A DNA stretch of 64,000 bases, from assembly GCF_014199525.1 (NCBI RefSeq), contig NZ_JACHNU010000003.1, positions 396,587 to 460,586 on the forward strand, read 5' to 3'. A program made the position numbers and the translations under genes. Origin of the DNA: Conexibacter arvalis. GTDB lineage: Bacteria > Actinomycetota > Thermoleophilia > Solirubrobacterales > Solirubrobacteraceae. Positions within the stretch are counted from its first letter, which is position 1; every line of letters begins with the position of its first letter. Shown piece after piece: positions 1 to 9,623 of the stretch. The notes below the pieces were generated by a model. That model saw only the letters and a list, made by a program, of their open reading frames with translations, ran no database searches and was not told the DNA's origin.

Positions 1-1
1 C

Positions 2-1525
<1,524 letters not shown>

Positions 1526-1534
1526 GCCGTGCGA

Positions 1535-1560
1535 GGGCGGCCGGATCGCTCCGGCCGCCC
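1535..1560 (+). terminator. Hairpin terminator after ettA
   Basis: Perfect inverted repeat with 11-bp arms (GGGCGGCCGGA / TCCGGCCGCCC) and a TCGC loop, 10 nt after the ettA stop. No T-tract, as is common for high-GC terminators. A second imperfect hairpin at about 1583-1608 lies between it and the end of the convergent gene. Confidence 0.65.
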
Positions 1561-1618
1561 CGCCCGTTCGAGCGTCGCGCGCCCGGCCCTCGTCGCGAGG
1601 GGCCGGCCGCGCTCGCTC

Positions 1619-4321
1619 CTACTTCCGCTTCTTCGCGCAGCCGGCGATCGTCAGGCGCGGGGCGCGGCGGATCACCTTGCCGTTCTGCGCCCGCAGCGTC
1701 TGCCGCGCTCTCGCCAGTCTGCCGCGCTTCGTGCAGAGGCCGTAGACCGTGCCGACCGGCGAGTTGGCCGCAGGCAGCTTCAGCTGGAAGCGCGACAGCG
1801 GGACGTCCGGGATCGTGTCGAAGTTGGTCACGAGCCGGAAGTCTCTGCTGATGCGGATCTTCCCGACGAGGTCGAAGGCGACGTCGCCGCGCAGCTGCAC
1901 GACGATGTCCGGCAGTCTGCGCGCCGGGTTTCTGACGAAGTAGGCCGGGCCTCGCAGCGGGTTGGGCAGCAGCGGCGTGACCGCCATGGCGCTGCCGATC
2001 TTCGCCTTCTCGCCGCAGCTGCCGGCCTCGTACTCGGCCAGCGTGCACGCCTGCTCGACAACCTCGAGGCGGGCGTTGATCGTGCCCGGGAGCGCCAGCT
2101 GGACGCGGCGGTTGCCGGCCTGCCCCGCCGGCTGGGTCAGGGTCGCCACCAGCGGCGTCGCCTTGCCGGCGCCGACGCGGCCCTTTCCGCCGACCTTGAC
2201 GGCCAGCTTCGGCGTGTACTTCAGCGCCTTGCAGCCGCCGACCTGGTAGCGCGACGAGAGGTTCGCGGTCGCGCCGCCGGCCGACGAGATCGCGGCCGTG
2301 ACGGCCCGCGGTGCGCAGCTGGTCGGGTTGAGCATGAAGCCCGGCCGGTCGATCGCCACCCGCACCGCGCGGATCTGCAGCGGGATCCCCTGCAGGATCG
2401 TCGGCAGCGGGTCGGAGACGACCTTCAGCGCGGCGGTGTGGATGTCGACGTCGACGGCGGCGCGCACGACGACGGTCCCGAGGTCGTACGGACCGGCGAG
2501 CGCCGGCACGACGATCGAGAGGCCGTACGGCGCGCCCTTGTAGGGCCCGGTGACGTAGACGCGGCCGCCGTGCGGCAGCGGATAGGGCAGCTCGCCGGGG
2601 CCGACGCTCACCTGCGCGGAGCCGACGCGCGTCTCCTCGCCGCAGGTGCCGGCCGCCGCCTGCGCCTCGCCGCAGAGCGGCATCGTGCCGAGTCTCGGCA
2701 GCAGGCCGGCGGGCAGCGTGGCGGCGATCGAGCCGAGCATGTCGTCGCCGTCGCCGCGCGCGAAGGCGAGCGTGAAGGCGCTCGCCGCCCCCGCCACGGT
2801 GCTCGCCGAGCCGGCGCTGAAGCCGGGCGCGAAGCCGGCGGGCGCGCCGTCGCACGACACCTCGAAGGTGTCGGTCGAGACGGCCGGCTCACCGCCGCCG
2901 TACGGCACGAGCGTCGTCGTCGTGGTCGCCGGTCCGCACGTGCGCGGGTTGGCCAGCGGCGCGCGCGGCCCGCCCTTCAGCTTCACCGTCAGGTGGTTGA
3001 ACGCCAGCTGCGGGTTGTTCGGGAAGGTCGCCGTGATCTGGCCGGTCGCCGGATCGAGGTCGATCGCGCCGGGCAGCTTCAGCCGCACCCCGGCCTCCTC
3101 GGCGACCAGCACCATTCTCAGCAGCCGCTCGGGCCGCTGCTCGGTCAGGAAGACCGAGCCGGTCAGCGGTCTGGCCAGCAGCGGCGTGTCGATCTGCACC
3201 GTGCCGATCTTCGACGCCGGCGGGCAGTCGGGGATCTCGGAGGTCTCGACCTTCATCGCCGCGTCGGCGCAGGTCTGCAGCCCGTCGGAGGTCGACGGCG
3301 AGACGACCGTCCCCTGCGGCAGTCTCACGACGACGTCCTTGACCGGCGGCGTCGCGAGCCCGTCGGGATCCTGGCTCTGCGGCACGTCGAGCTCGATCGC
3401 GTACCCGGCCGGCGCGCCGGCCTTCGTCGTGTCGGGACGCGCGGTCGCGCTCGCCGCGAATCTCTGCCGCTCGCAGCCGGTCAGCTGCGGCAGCGAGGCC
3501 TCGGCGTGGACGAATCTGCCCATCCGCTGGTACGTCTCGATCGCCATTCTGGCCGTCGTCGGCCCGTCGCACGTCGCCGCGTTGGTCATGAACGGGCGGC
3601 GCGGGTCGCTGCTCGGGACGTTGCCCTCCCCCGTCTCCCCAGGGCAGTCAAGGATGTCGAAGAAGCCGACGCTGCATGTGCGGCCGCGCAGGGCGTCATG
3701 CGCCGGGTCCGCCGGCACGCCCCACAGCGTCAGCTCGGTCGTCACCAGGGGGGCCTGGGTCGGCAGCGTCGTGATGGTCGTGCGCAGGCCGCGATCCTCG
3801 TCGCGGACCGAGATCCGCATGTGGAACGGCAGCACTTCGCCGTAGAAGCCGAACTCGGCCGGCGCGCCGCTCGACGGCACGAGGTTGTAGACCGGCATCT
3901 GCAGGTAGGGGAAGTAGAACGTCTCGACCTCGATCGTGCCGACCTGGCTCTCGGGCGGGCATCTCCGGTAGGCGAACTTCGCCGCCGGGCAGCGGGGCGC
4001 CGCGCTCGGATCTCCGACGAGGCCGGGCGGCAGATCGACGACCAGCGTGCGCGGCGTCTCCAGCGGCCGCTTCATCGGCGAGAAGAGCGGGAACCCGCGC
4101 TCCGGGTGATCCTCGGTGACGTTGGCGACCTCGAATCTGACGGTCAGGTCGGGATGGCCGCCGGCCTGCGTCGTCGACTGCGTCACGGTGAACGAGTCGA
4201 TGCCGAACGGCGTCTCGTCGGCCTGCGCCGCCGACGCGGACGCGAACGCCGCGACGAGCGCGACGCACAGCGCGGCGAGCGCGCGCACGAGCGCCGGCCG
4301 GGTCACGGGGCCTGCTGTCAT
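1619..4321 (-). CDS. Large secreted protein of unknown function
   Basis: About 900 residues, no recognised enzyme motif. The ATG at 4321 is preferred because AGGAGAG sits about 5 nt upstream; an in-frame ATG at 4348 lacks this. The N-terminus has a classical signal peptide (basic start, then ALCVALVAAFASASAAQA), so the product is exported. The body contains paired cysteines and repeated beta-rich modules of the style 'CP..S.IGTV.V.TP.L..PL.G.VYLT', recurring roughly every 200-250 residues, which suggests several copies of one extracellular domain. The C-terminus is basic (RLTIAGCAKKRK). It lies directly downstream of a second secreted protein on the same strand (gap 19 nt), so the two are probably co-transcribed. 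Similar large exported proteins are common in Thermoleophilia, but I know of no assigned function. Confidence 0.72.
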   Translation of the reverse strand: MTAGPVTRPALVRALAALCVALVAAFASASAAQADETPFGIDSFTVTQSTTQAGGHPDLTVRFEVANVTEDHPERGFPLFSPMKRPLETPRTLVVDLPPGLVGDPSAAPRCPAAKFAYRRCPPESQVGTIEVETFYFPYLQMPVYNLVPSSGAPAEFGFYGEVLPFHMRISVRDEDRGLRTTITTLPTQAPLVTTELTLWGVPADPAHDALRGRTCSVGFFDILDCPGETGEGNVPSSDPRRPFMTNAATCDGPTTARMAIETYQRMGRFVHAEASLPQLTGCERQRFAASATARPDTTKAGAPAGYAIELDVPQSQDPDGLATPPVKDVVVRLPQGTVVSPSTSDGLQTCADAAMKVETSEIPDCPPASKIGTVQIDTPLLARPLTGSVFLTEQRPERLLRMVLVAEEAGVRLKLPGAIDLDPATGQITATFPNNPQLAFNHLTVKLKGGPRAPLANPRTCGPATTTTTLVPYGGGEPAVSTDTFEVSCDGAPAGFAPGFSAGSASTVAGAASAFTLAFARGDGDDMLGSIAATLPAGLLPRLGTMPLCGEAQAAAGTCGEETRVGSAQVSVGPGELPYPLPHGGRVYVTGPYKGAPYGLSIVVPALAGPYDLGTVVVRAAVDVDIHTAALKVVSDPLPTILQGIPLQIRAVRVAIDRPGFMLNPTSCAPRAVTAAISSAGGATANLSSRYQVGGCKALKYTPKLAVKVGGKGRVGAGKATPLVATLTQPAGQAGNRRVQLALPGTINARLEVVEQACTLAEYEAGSCGEKAKIGSAMAVTPLLPNPLRGPAYFVRNPARRLPDIVVQLRGDVAFDLVGKIRISRDFRLVTNFDTIPDVPLSRFQLKLPAANSPVGTVYGLCTKRGRLARARQTLRAQNGKVIRRAPRLTIAGCAKKRK

Positions 4322-4340
4322 CTTGCTCTCCTGGATTGCG

Positions 4341-6473
4341 TCACGCATTGGCGCCTCGTCTCGCCGGCGCCTGCTGCTTCAACACGAAGGCGAGCCGTCG
4401 CGGCTTCGCGACCTGCTTGTGGACGACGTCGATGCGGATGCGCAGCGCGCCGCGGCGGACGAGCTGCCGGCGTGCCGCTCTGGAGAGGCGCACCGTCAGC
4501 CGAACCGTGCCGGCGCGCTTGAACGTGCGCGCCGCGGAGCTGCTGCGGACCCACCGTCTGCCGACCTTGAATCTCGTCGTCGCGCGCACACGGCCGCGCG
4601 CGTTCGAGCGGACGGCGAGCGTCACGGCACGACCGCGCACGAGCTTGCGCTGCGCCGCTCTCGACAGTCTCTTGACGGTCATCGACGGATTGGCCGGGAA
4701 GGGCGGCGCCAGGTCGTCCTCGTCACCCGGGCCGGTGAAGCTCTCGGTCGGATCGCCCGGTCGCTCCACGCGCGGGCCGGGGTCGCCCTGGCAGCCGTCG
4801 CCCTCGCACGCTTCGCGCGGATCGCGGGGAGCCGGCAGTCCGCCGCCGATCCGGGCCATGTAGACCTTCACGTGGTCATCGTCGATCCACGGCAGCAGGA
4901 TCGCGTCGGTCAGCACGATCGCGTCGCCCGCGCCGGTCACGCCGCCGAGCTCCGCGCTGACGCCCTCCTCGCCGGGGGTGAGGAGCGAGCGGACGCCGTC
5001 GTGCCAGACGTAGATGTCGGAGACGCCGTTGCGATCGTCCGGCTCCAGGGCTGAGGTCGTCTGGAAGTAGATCCAGCGCCCGTCATCGGAGATGACGCGG
5101 TTGCCGCGGTTGAGGCCGCCCTCCGGCGGGCCGGGGACCGGCTGGCGTGCCGGCGAGCCGTCGGCGAAGCACGAGATGCAGTCGACGTCGCCGTCGGCGG
5201 TCGCGCGGAAGAGCTGACCGGCATCGCTCCCCACCGCGCCACCGCCGGCGCCGTCGATCTCGACGCGCGTCGGCCAGACGAGCGTCGCGCCGTCGGACGT
5301 CAGCTGGGCGGGGAAGGCGGTCGTGTTCGGGCCGTCGGGCGTGTTGACGAGCGGGAACGGCACGAACGGGAAGGTCGCGGTGTTTCTGACCGTGGAGATC
5401 GCTCTCGCGGCGGCGTCGCCGGTCGCGACCCACAGCGTGTGCAGGTCGTCGTCGCCCTGGGTCGAGAACCACAGCCGCCCGCCGTCGTCGGAGGAGATCG
5501 CGTCGCCCAGCGTCTCGCCGGCGTCGGTCGCCGCGCCGGTCAGGCGGGTGCGCGTCCCGGTCGCGACGTCGTAGCGGTAGACGTCCGCCGCGCCGTTGGC
5601 GTCGGCGGGGTCGAGCGCGAGCGCCGTGCGGAAGAAGACGGCGCTGAGGTCGGTGGCGCTGCCGACGTAGGTCGCGGCGCCGTCGCCGGAGTCCGGCGCC
5701 GAGATGTCGGTCGTCACGCCGTCTCTCCACAGGAAGACGTGGCTCGGCTGGCCGCAGGCGCCGGACTTCGACTGCAGCACGACGGTGCGCGTGTCCTCCG
5801 ACACGCCCGTCTGCTCGAAGCCGTGCATGATGCCGTCGCCGACGGTCGCGCCGCAGGCGAGGATGCGCGGAACATCGGTTCCGACCGCGGTGGCAACGCC
5901 GTCGTCGGTGCCGTCGTCCTCCCACACGAAGACGCCGGTCTCACGTCCGGGCAGGCCCGGGTAGACCTCGTCCGGATCCTGCATCGCGACGTAGTCCTTG
6001 ACGATCAGCCGGCGGGCGTCCGGCGTCCGGTCGACGTAGCTGAGGCCGGCGCCGATGATCCGCCACGAACCGTCGGGGAGGCCGAGCGCGAGCCGGTCGG
6101 TGACCTGAGCGCCCGGCTTCGACGCGCGCACGACCGCGCGGGACGCGTCGTCGGAGAGGTCCTCGACGTCGGAGGCGACGAACTGCGAGCCGTTCGGCGG
6201 CGTCAGCGACTGGTACCCGACCTTCCATCCGTCGGGCGTGCGGGTCGACGGGTAGACGCCGTTGACGTCGGAGCCGGAGCTGAAGAGCGGGACGTGGTCG
6301 CGAGAACCGCCGACGCGGGTTCTGGTCCAGTCGAACCCTCTCGACTCCAGCGGCGAGACCAGCTCCCATCTCAGCTCGGCGGGCGGCTGCCCGGCTGCTG
6401 CGGCTGGCAGGCCTGCGGCGGCGCCGGCGAGGGCGCCGGCGGCGAGCAGCGCGGTGGTGAGCGCGCGCTTCAT
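4341..6473 (-). CDS. Secreted TolB/WD40-like beta-propeller protein
   Basis: About 710 residues with an N-terminal signal peptide (MKRALTTALLAAGALAGAAAGLPAAAAG). The central part repeats motifs such as 'SDDGGRLWFSTQGDD', 'ISDDGRWIYFQTT' and 'DVYRYDVATGTRTRLT', the spacing expected of a TolB/PD40-type beta-propeller; the segment DRNGVSDIYVWHDG fits the same fold. The C-terminal about 130 residues are arginine-rich and beta-like (VKRLSRAAQRKLVRGRAV), resembling the C-terminal domain of the secreted protein at 59955-61385. The ATG at 6473 has no Shine-Dalgarno of its own. It overlaps by ATGA the stop of a 31-codon upstream ORF that does have one, so translation may be coupled. A promoter lies at 6661-6689. 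Extracellular or wall-associated; substrate unknown. Confidence 0.75.
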   Translation of the reverse strand: MKRALTTALLAAGALAGAAAGLPAAAAGQPPAELRWELVSPLESRGFDWTRTRVGGSRDHVPLFSSGSDVNGVYPSTRTPDGWKVGYQSLTPPNGSQFVASDVEDLSDDASRAVVRASKPGAQVTDRLALGLPDGSWRIIGAGLSYVDRTPDARRLIVKDYVAMQDPDEVYPGLPGRETGVFVWEDDGTDDGVATAVGTDVPRILACGATVGDGIMHGFEQTGVSEDTRTVVLQSKSGACGQPSHVFLWRDGVTTDISAPDSGDGAATYVGSATDLSAVFFRTALALDPADANGAADVYRYDVATGTRTRLTGAATDAGETLGDAISSDDGGRLWFSTQGDDDLHTLWVATGDAAARAISTVRNTATFPFVPFPLVNTPDGPNTTAFPAQLTSDGATLVWPTRVEIDGAGGGAVGSDAGQLFRATADGDVDCISCFADGSPARQPVPGPPEGGLNRGNRVISDDGRWIYFQTTSALEPDDRNGVSDIYVWHDGVRSLLTPGEEGVSAELGGVTGAGDAIVLTDAILLPWIDDDHVKVYMARIGGGLPAPRDPREACEGDGCQGDPGPRVERPGDPTESFTGPGDEDDLAPPFPANPSMTVKRLSRAAQRKLVRGRAVTLAVRSNARGRVRATTRFKVGRRWVRSSSAARTFKRAGTVRLTVRLSRAARRQLVRRGALRIRIDVVHKQVAKPRRLAFVLKQQAPARRGANA

Positions 6474-6565
6474 GCGCGCGCGGGCCGCGGCCGCCCGGGC
6501 ATGGGCATGCGGCATCGAGGGCCGGGCGCAGGCATTGCGGCGCCCTGGCCGGTGGCCAGCTTCAT
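6470..6565 (-). CDS. Possible 31-aa leader ORF coupled to the secreted propeller protein
   Basis: Starts at ATG 6565 behind a purine-rich stretch GGGAGAGAGGAAG (about 6585-6573), the best ribosome binding site in this region. It encodes a 31-residue Pro/Arg-rich peptide starting MKLATGQGAAMPAPGP. Its TGA overlaps the ATG of the next gene as ATGA (6473-6470). The downstream gene lacks a ribosome site, so this ORF may exist to deliver ribosomes to it. Sequence evidence is limited to start, length and overlap; a chance ORF cannot be excluded. Confidence 0.4.
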   Translation of the reverse strand: MKLATGQGAAMPAPGPRCRMPMPGRPRPARA

Positions 6566-6660
6566 GGGGGATCTTCCTCTCTCCCTGTGACTCGCTTCCA
6601 CCTTCCGCGCCCGGCGGCGCGACCTGCCCCGGACACGACGGAAGCCCTGGATGCGACCGC

Positions 6661-6689
6661 ATTAAACACTCGTGTCTACTTGAGCGCAA
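6661..6689 (-). promoter_or_regulatory. Sigma-70-type promoter for the secreted-protein operon
   Basis: On the minus strand TTGCGC (6689-6684), a 17-nt spacer and TTTAAT (6666-6661). The AT-rich patch stands out from the surrounding sequence. The predicted transcript starts near 6654 and carries a leader containing the short ORF at 6565. Confidence 0.5.
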
Positions 6690-6787
6690 CCGGCATGTCC
6701 GCGCGCATGCGGCGGGACGCCGAATCACCTGGGGTGACGGGCGCTCGAGTCGTCCGGACGCTCACGCCCGCCCGCTAGGGTTGGGCC

Positions 6788-7699
6788 ATGACACAGATTT
6801 CAAGAGCCGTGCTGGTCACCGGCTGCTCGTCGGGCATCGGGCGGGCGACCGCGCTGCGGCTCGCGGCCGGCGGTTGGAGCGTGTGGGCGAGCGCCCGCCG
6901 GCTCGACGCGATCGCCGACCTCGCCGACGCCGGCTGCCGCACGCTCGCGCTCGACGTCACCGACGAGGCGTCGATGGAGGCCGCCGTCGCGCGGGTGCGC
7001 GACGAGGCCGGCGCCGTCGGCGTGCTCGTCAACAACGCCGGCTACAGCCAGAGCGGCGCGGTCGAGACCGTCCCCCTGGAGGCGGCGCGGCGCCAGTTCG
7101 AGACGAATCTCTTCGGGCTGGCGCGGCTGACCCAGCTGGTCGTGCCCGGGATGCGCGCCCAGCGCTGGGGCAAGGTCGTCAACATCGGTTCGATGGGCGG
7201 CCGCCTCACCTTCCCCGGCGGCGGCTGGTACCACGCGACGAAGTACGCGCTGGAAGCGCTCAGCGACGCGCTGCGGTTCGAGCTGCGCGGCTTCGGCGTC
7301 GATGTGATCCTCGTCGAGCCGGGCCTGATCACGACCGGGTTCGCGAGCGCGGCGAACACCGCGCTGGCGGGTGCGGGGTTGGAGGCGACCGGCGCGGCGG
7401 ACGACCGCGCGGGCGCGACGGCGGGCGACGGCGCGGGCGCGACCGACGACCCGTACGCCCGCTTCAACGCGACCGTCGGCGCGGTCACGAAGGGCGCCTA
7501 CGAGGGACCGCTGCGCGTCTTCGGCGGCGGGCCCGACCGGGTCGCGAAGGCGATCGAGAAGGCGATCGCCCGCGACCGGGCGCCGAGCCGCGTCGTCGTC
7601 ACGCCCTCCGCCCGCGCGACGATCTCGCTGCGCAGCGCGCTCCCCGACCGCGCCTGGGACGCGCTGATGCGCCGCCAGTTCCCGACGCCGGGCGCCTGA
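6788..7699 (+). CDS. Short-chain dehydrogenase/reductase (SDR)
   Basis: Cytoplasmic NAD(P)-dependent oxidoreductase, 303 residues, with the classical SDR markers: TGCSSGIG cofactor loop at residues 11-18, NNAGYSQSG near residue 80, catalytic Ser in NIGSMGG and the YHATK Tyr-Lys pair near residue 150, then VEPGLITTGF. The TG...GIG pattern with YHATK resembles the 17-beta-HSD-like/retinol dehydrogenase SDR group. A low-complexity Ala/Gly/Asp/Thr insertion (about residues 195-225) lies in the variable substrate-lid region. The substrate cannot be read from sequence. TAGGGT (6776-6781) ends 6 nt before the ATG and no Shine-Dalgarno is visible, so the mRNA is probably leaderless. Confidence 0.88.
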   Translation: MTQISRAVLVTGCSSGIGRATALRLAAGGWSVWASARRLDAIADLADAGCRTLALDVTDEASMEAAVARVRDEAGAVGVLVNNAGYSQSGAVETVPLEAARRQFETNLFGLARLTQLVVPGMRAQRWGKVVNIGSMGGRLTFPGGGWYHATKYALEALSDALRFELRGFGVDVILVEPGLITTGFASAANTALAGAGLEATGAADDRAGATAGDGAGATDDPYARFNATVGAVTKGAYEGPLRVFGGGPDRVAKAIEKAIARDRAPSRVVVTPSARATISLRSALPDRAWDALMRRQFPTPGA

Positions 7700-7711
7700 C
7701 GGGCGATCACT

Positions 7712-7746
7712 GGCGTTCTGTACAGGACATGCCAGTACAGAACGCC
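7712..7746. terminator. Bidirectional terminator between convergent genes
   Basis: Perfect 12-bp inverted repeat (GGCGTTCTGTAC / GTACAGAACGCC) with an 11-nt loop. It lies exactly between the convergent SDR and HAD genes, so it probably serves both. Confidence 0.65.
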
Positions 7747-7762
7747 AACGATCGGCGCGCGG

Positions 7763-8557
7763 TCAGGTGAGCGCGTCGATCGCCGCTTCGAGCTGGAGCG
7801 CGTCGGAGGCGACCGCGTCGGCGCCGGCGGCCTCGAACTCGGCGGCGGAGAAGCGGCCGGTCGTGACGGCGATGCAGCGGACGCCGTCGGCGTGGGCGCA
7901 GGCGACGTCGCGCGGCGTGTCGCCGATCACGACGGTGCGGTCGCGGGGATGGGCGGACCGGTCCGCCCCCTCCGACCCGGCGCCCGCCTCGGCGCGTCCG
8001 GCACGTGCGACGGCCCCGCCGGCGCGGGCGCGCGCGACGCCGGGGAGATCGGTTCGGTCCTCGCTGTCGGAGCCGAAGCCGCCCTGGCCGGAGGCGAACC
8101 AATGCCCGACGCCGGCGCTGCGCAGCTTCACGCGCGCGACCGGCTCGTAGTTGCCGGTCACGAGCGCCAGCCGCAGCTCCTCCTCACGGCCCGCCAGCCG
8201 CGCCAGCAGCTCCGGCACGCCGGGGATCACGAAGGCGCTTAGGTCGGGCGGGCAGGTGCGCGCGTACTCGGCGCAGCACGCCTCCCGCACCGCGTCGGCG
8301 CGCGCGTCGATCCGCTCGGCCGAGACGTCGTGGGCGAGCAGGATCAGGCGCGCGATCTCCGGGTCGGTGCGGCCTGACGGGTCGATCCCGAGGTCGCGGG
8401 TCGAGCGCACCGCCGGCAGCCCGTGGACCTCGCGCAGCGCCGAGACGAGCGCGGCGGCATGCGCCTCGGTCGCGCCGGCCAGCAGCGTCCCGTCGATGTC
8501 GAACAGCAGCAGGAGCGGCGCGGCGCCGTCCGTCACGTCGGCCGCCCGGGCGGCCAT
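7763..8557 (-). CDS. HAD-superfamily phosphatase
   Basis: 264 residues. HAD motif I is FDIDGTLL (about residues 19-26), motif II is LVTGN in 'LRLALVTGNYEPV', and motif IV is VVIGDTPRDVACAHADG. The alpha-helical cap between motifs I and II (TEAHAAALVSALREVHG...) fits the phosphoglycolate-phosphatase-like subgroup. An Ala/Gly/Arg-rich insertion at about residues 170-205 is unusual and probably a surface loop. The ATG overlaps the stop of the upstream aminopeptidase gene as TGATG, so the two are translationally coupled. Likely a cytoplasmic small-molecule phosphatase; substrate unknown. Confidence 0.82.
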   Translation of the reverse strand: MAARAADVTDGAAPLLLLFDIDGTLLAGATEAHAAALVSALREVHGLPAVRSTRDLGIDPSGRTDPEIARLILLAHDVSAERIDARADAVREACCAEYARTCPPDLSAFVIPGVPELLARLAGREEELRLALVTGNYEPVARVKLRSAGVGHWFASGQGGFGSDSEDRTDLPGVARARAGGAVARAGRAEAGAGSEGADRSAHPRDRTVVIGDTPRDVACAHADGVRCIAVTTGRFSAAEFEAAGADAVASDALQLEAAIDALT

Positions 8558-9612
8558 CAGCGCTCGAACGAGGTCTCGGCGGTCAGCTTCCGCGTGAAGG
8601 CCGCGATCAGCTTCGCCGTGTTCTCGACGTCGTCGAGCTGGACCATCTCGACGGGCGAATGCATGTAGCGCAGCGGGATCGACACGACCGCGGTCGGGAT
8701 GCCGCCGCGCGTCAGGTGGACGACGTCGCCGTCGGTCCCCGTCGCGCGACCGGCCGCCGACAGCGTGTACGGGATCCCCTCCTCCTCGGCCGTCTCGATC
8801 AGCAGCTCGGCGACGAGCGGGTGGATCATCGAGCCGCGCGTGATCGAGGGCCCCGAGCCGAACGGCTGTCTCGACAGCTCGCCGAGCTGGACGCCGGGCT
8901 GGTCGGTCGCGAAGGTGACGTCGACGACGACGGCGACGTCGGGCTTCAGCGAGAAGACGCTCGTGCGCGAGCCGACGAGGTTGGTCTCCTCCTGCACGGC
9001 CGCCACCGCCGCGACGTCGCCGGGGGCGCCGCCGGCCTCCGCGACGAGGCGCGCGACCTCGAAGGCGACGTAGGCGCCGAGGCGGTTGTCCATCGCGCGC
9101 GAGACGACGCGATCGTTGGGCAGCTCGACCGGCTCGCCGGCGATCACGGCGACGTCGCCGACGCGCGCCAGCGCGCGGGCCTCCTCGCCGTCTCTGGCGC
9201 CGATGTCGATGTGCAGGTCCTTCAGCTCCGGGACGCTCTTGCGGTCGTCGGGCTTCATCAGGTGGATCGGCTTCTTGCCGATCACGCCCTCGACTTCGCC
9301 GCCCTTCGTCGTCAGCGTCACGCGCTGGCCGACGAGGATGATCGGGTCCCAGCCGCCGACGCCTTCGAAGCGCAGGAAGCCGTCGTCGTCGATGTGGGTG
9401 ACGATCACGCCGATCTCGTCGATGTGGCCGATGACGGCGGTCAGCGGGCCGCCGGCCGTGCCTCTCACGCGCGCGACCGAGGAGCCGACGACGTCGGCGC
9501 TGACCTCGGCGAACGCCTTCGCGGCGTCGCGCCAGACGGTCGCGACCGGTCTCTCGTACCCGGACGGGCCGGCGGTGGTCAGCAGCGTGCGGAGGAAGTC
9601 GGGCGTCGGCAT
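8557..9612 (-). CDS. M42-family metallo-aminopeptidase (endoglucanase M-like)
   Basis: 351 residues; cytoplasmic di-zinc aminopeptidase of the TET/FrvX type. Metal-binding and catalytic signatures are visible: GHIDEIG (first His/Asp ligand), RAMDNRLG (bridging Asp), QEETNLVGS (catalytic base Glu and ligand Glu), VDVTFATD (Asp ligand) and the C-terminal RYMHSPVEMV (last His). Length is normal for the family. The start ATG 9612 follows TAGGCT (9626-9621) by 8 nt with no Shine-Dalgarno, suggesting a leaderless transcript. It is coupled to the downstream HAD phosphatase gene by a 1-nt overlap. Confidence 0.92.
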   Translation of the reverse strand: MPTPDFLRTLLTTAGPSGYERPVATVWRDAAKAFAEVSADVVGSSVARVRGTAGGPLTAVIGHIDEIGVIVTHIDDDGFLRFEGVGGWDPIILVGQRVTLTTKGGEVEGVIGKKPIHLMKPDDRKSVPELKDLHIDIGARDGEEARALARVGDVAVIAGEPVELPNDRVVSRAMDNRLGAYVAFEVARLVAEAGGAPGDVAAVAAVQEETNLVGSRTSVFSLKPDVAVVVDVTFATDQPGVQLGELSRQPFGSGPSITRGSMIHPLVAELLIETAEEEGIPYTLSAAGRATGTDGDVVHLTRGGIPTAVVSIPLRYMHSPVEMVQLDDVENTAKLIAAFTRKLTAETSFER

Positions 9613-9623
9613 GGCTCGGAAGC

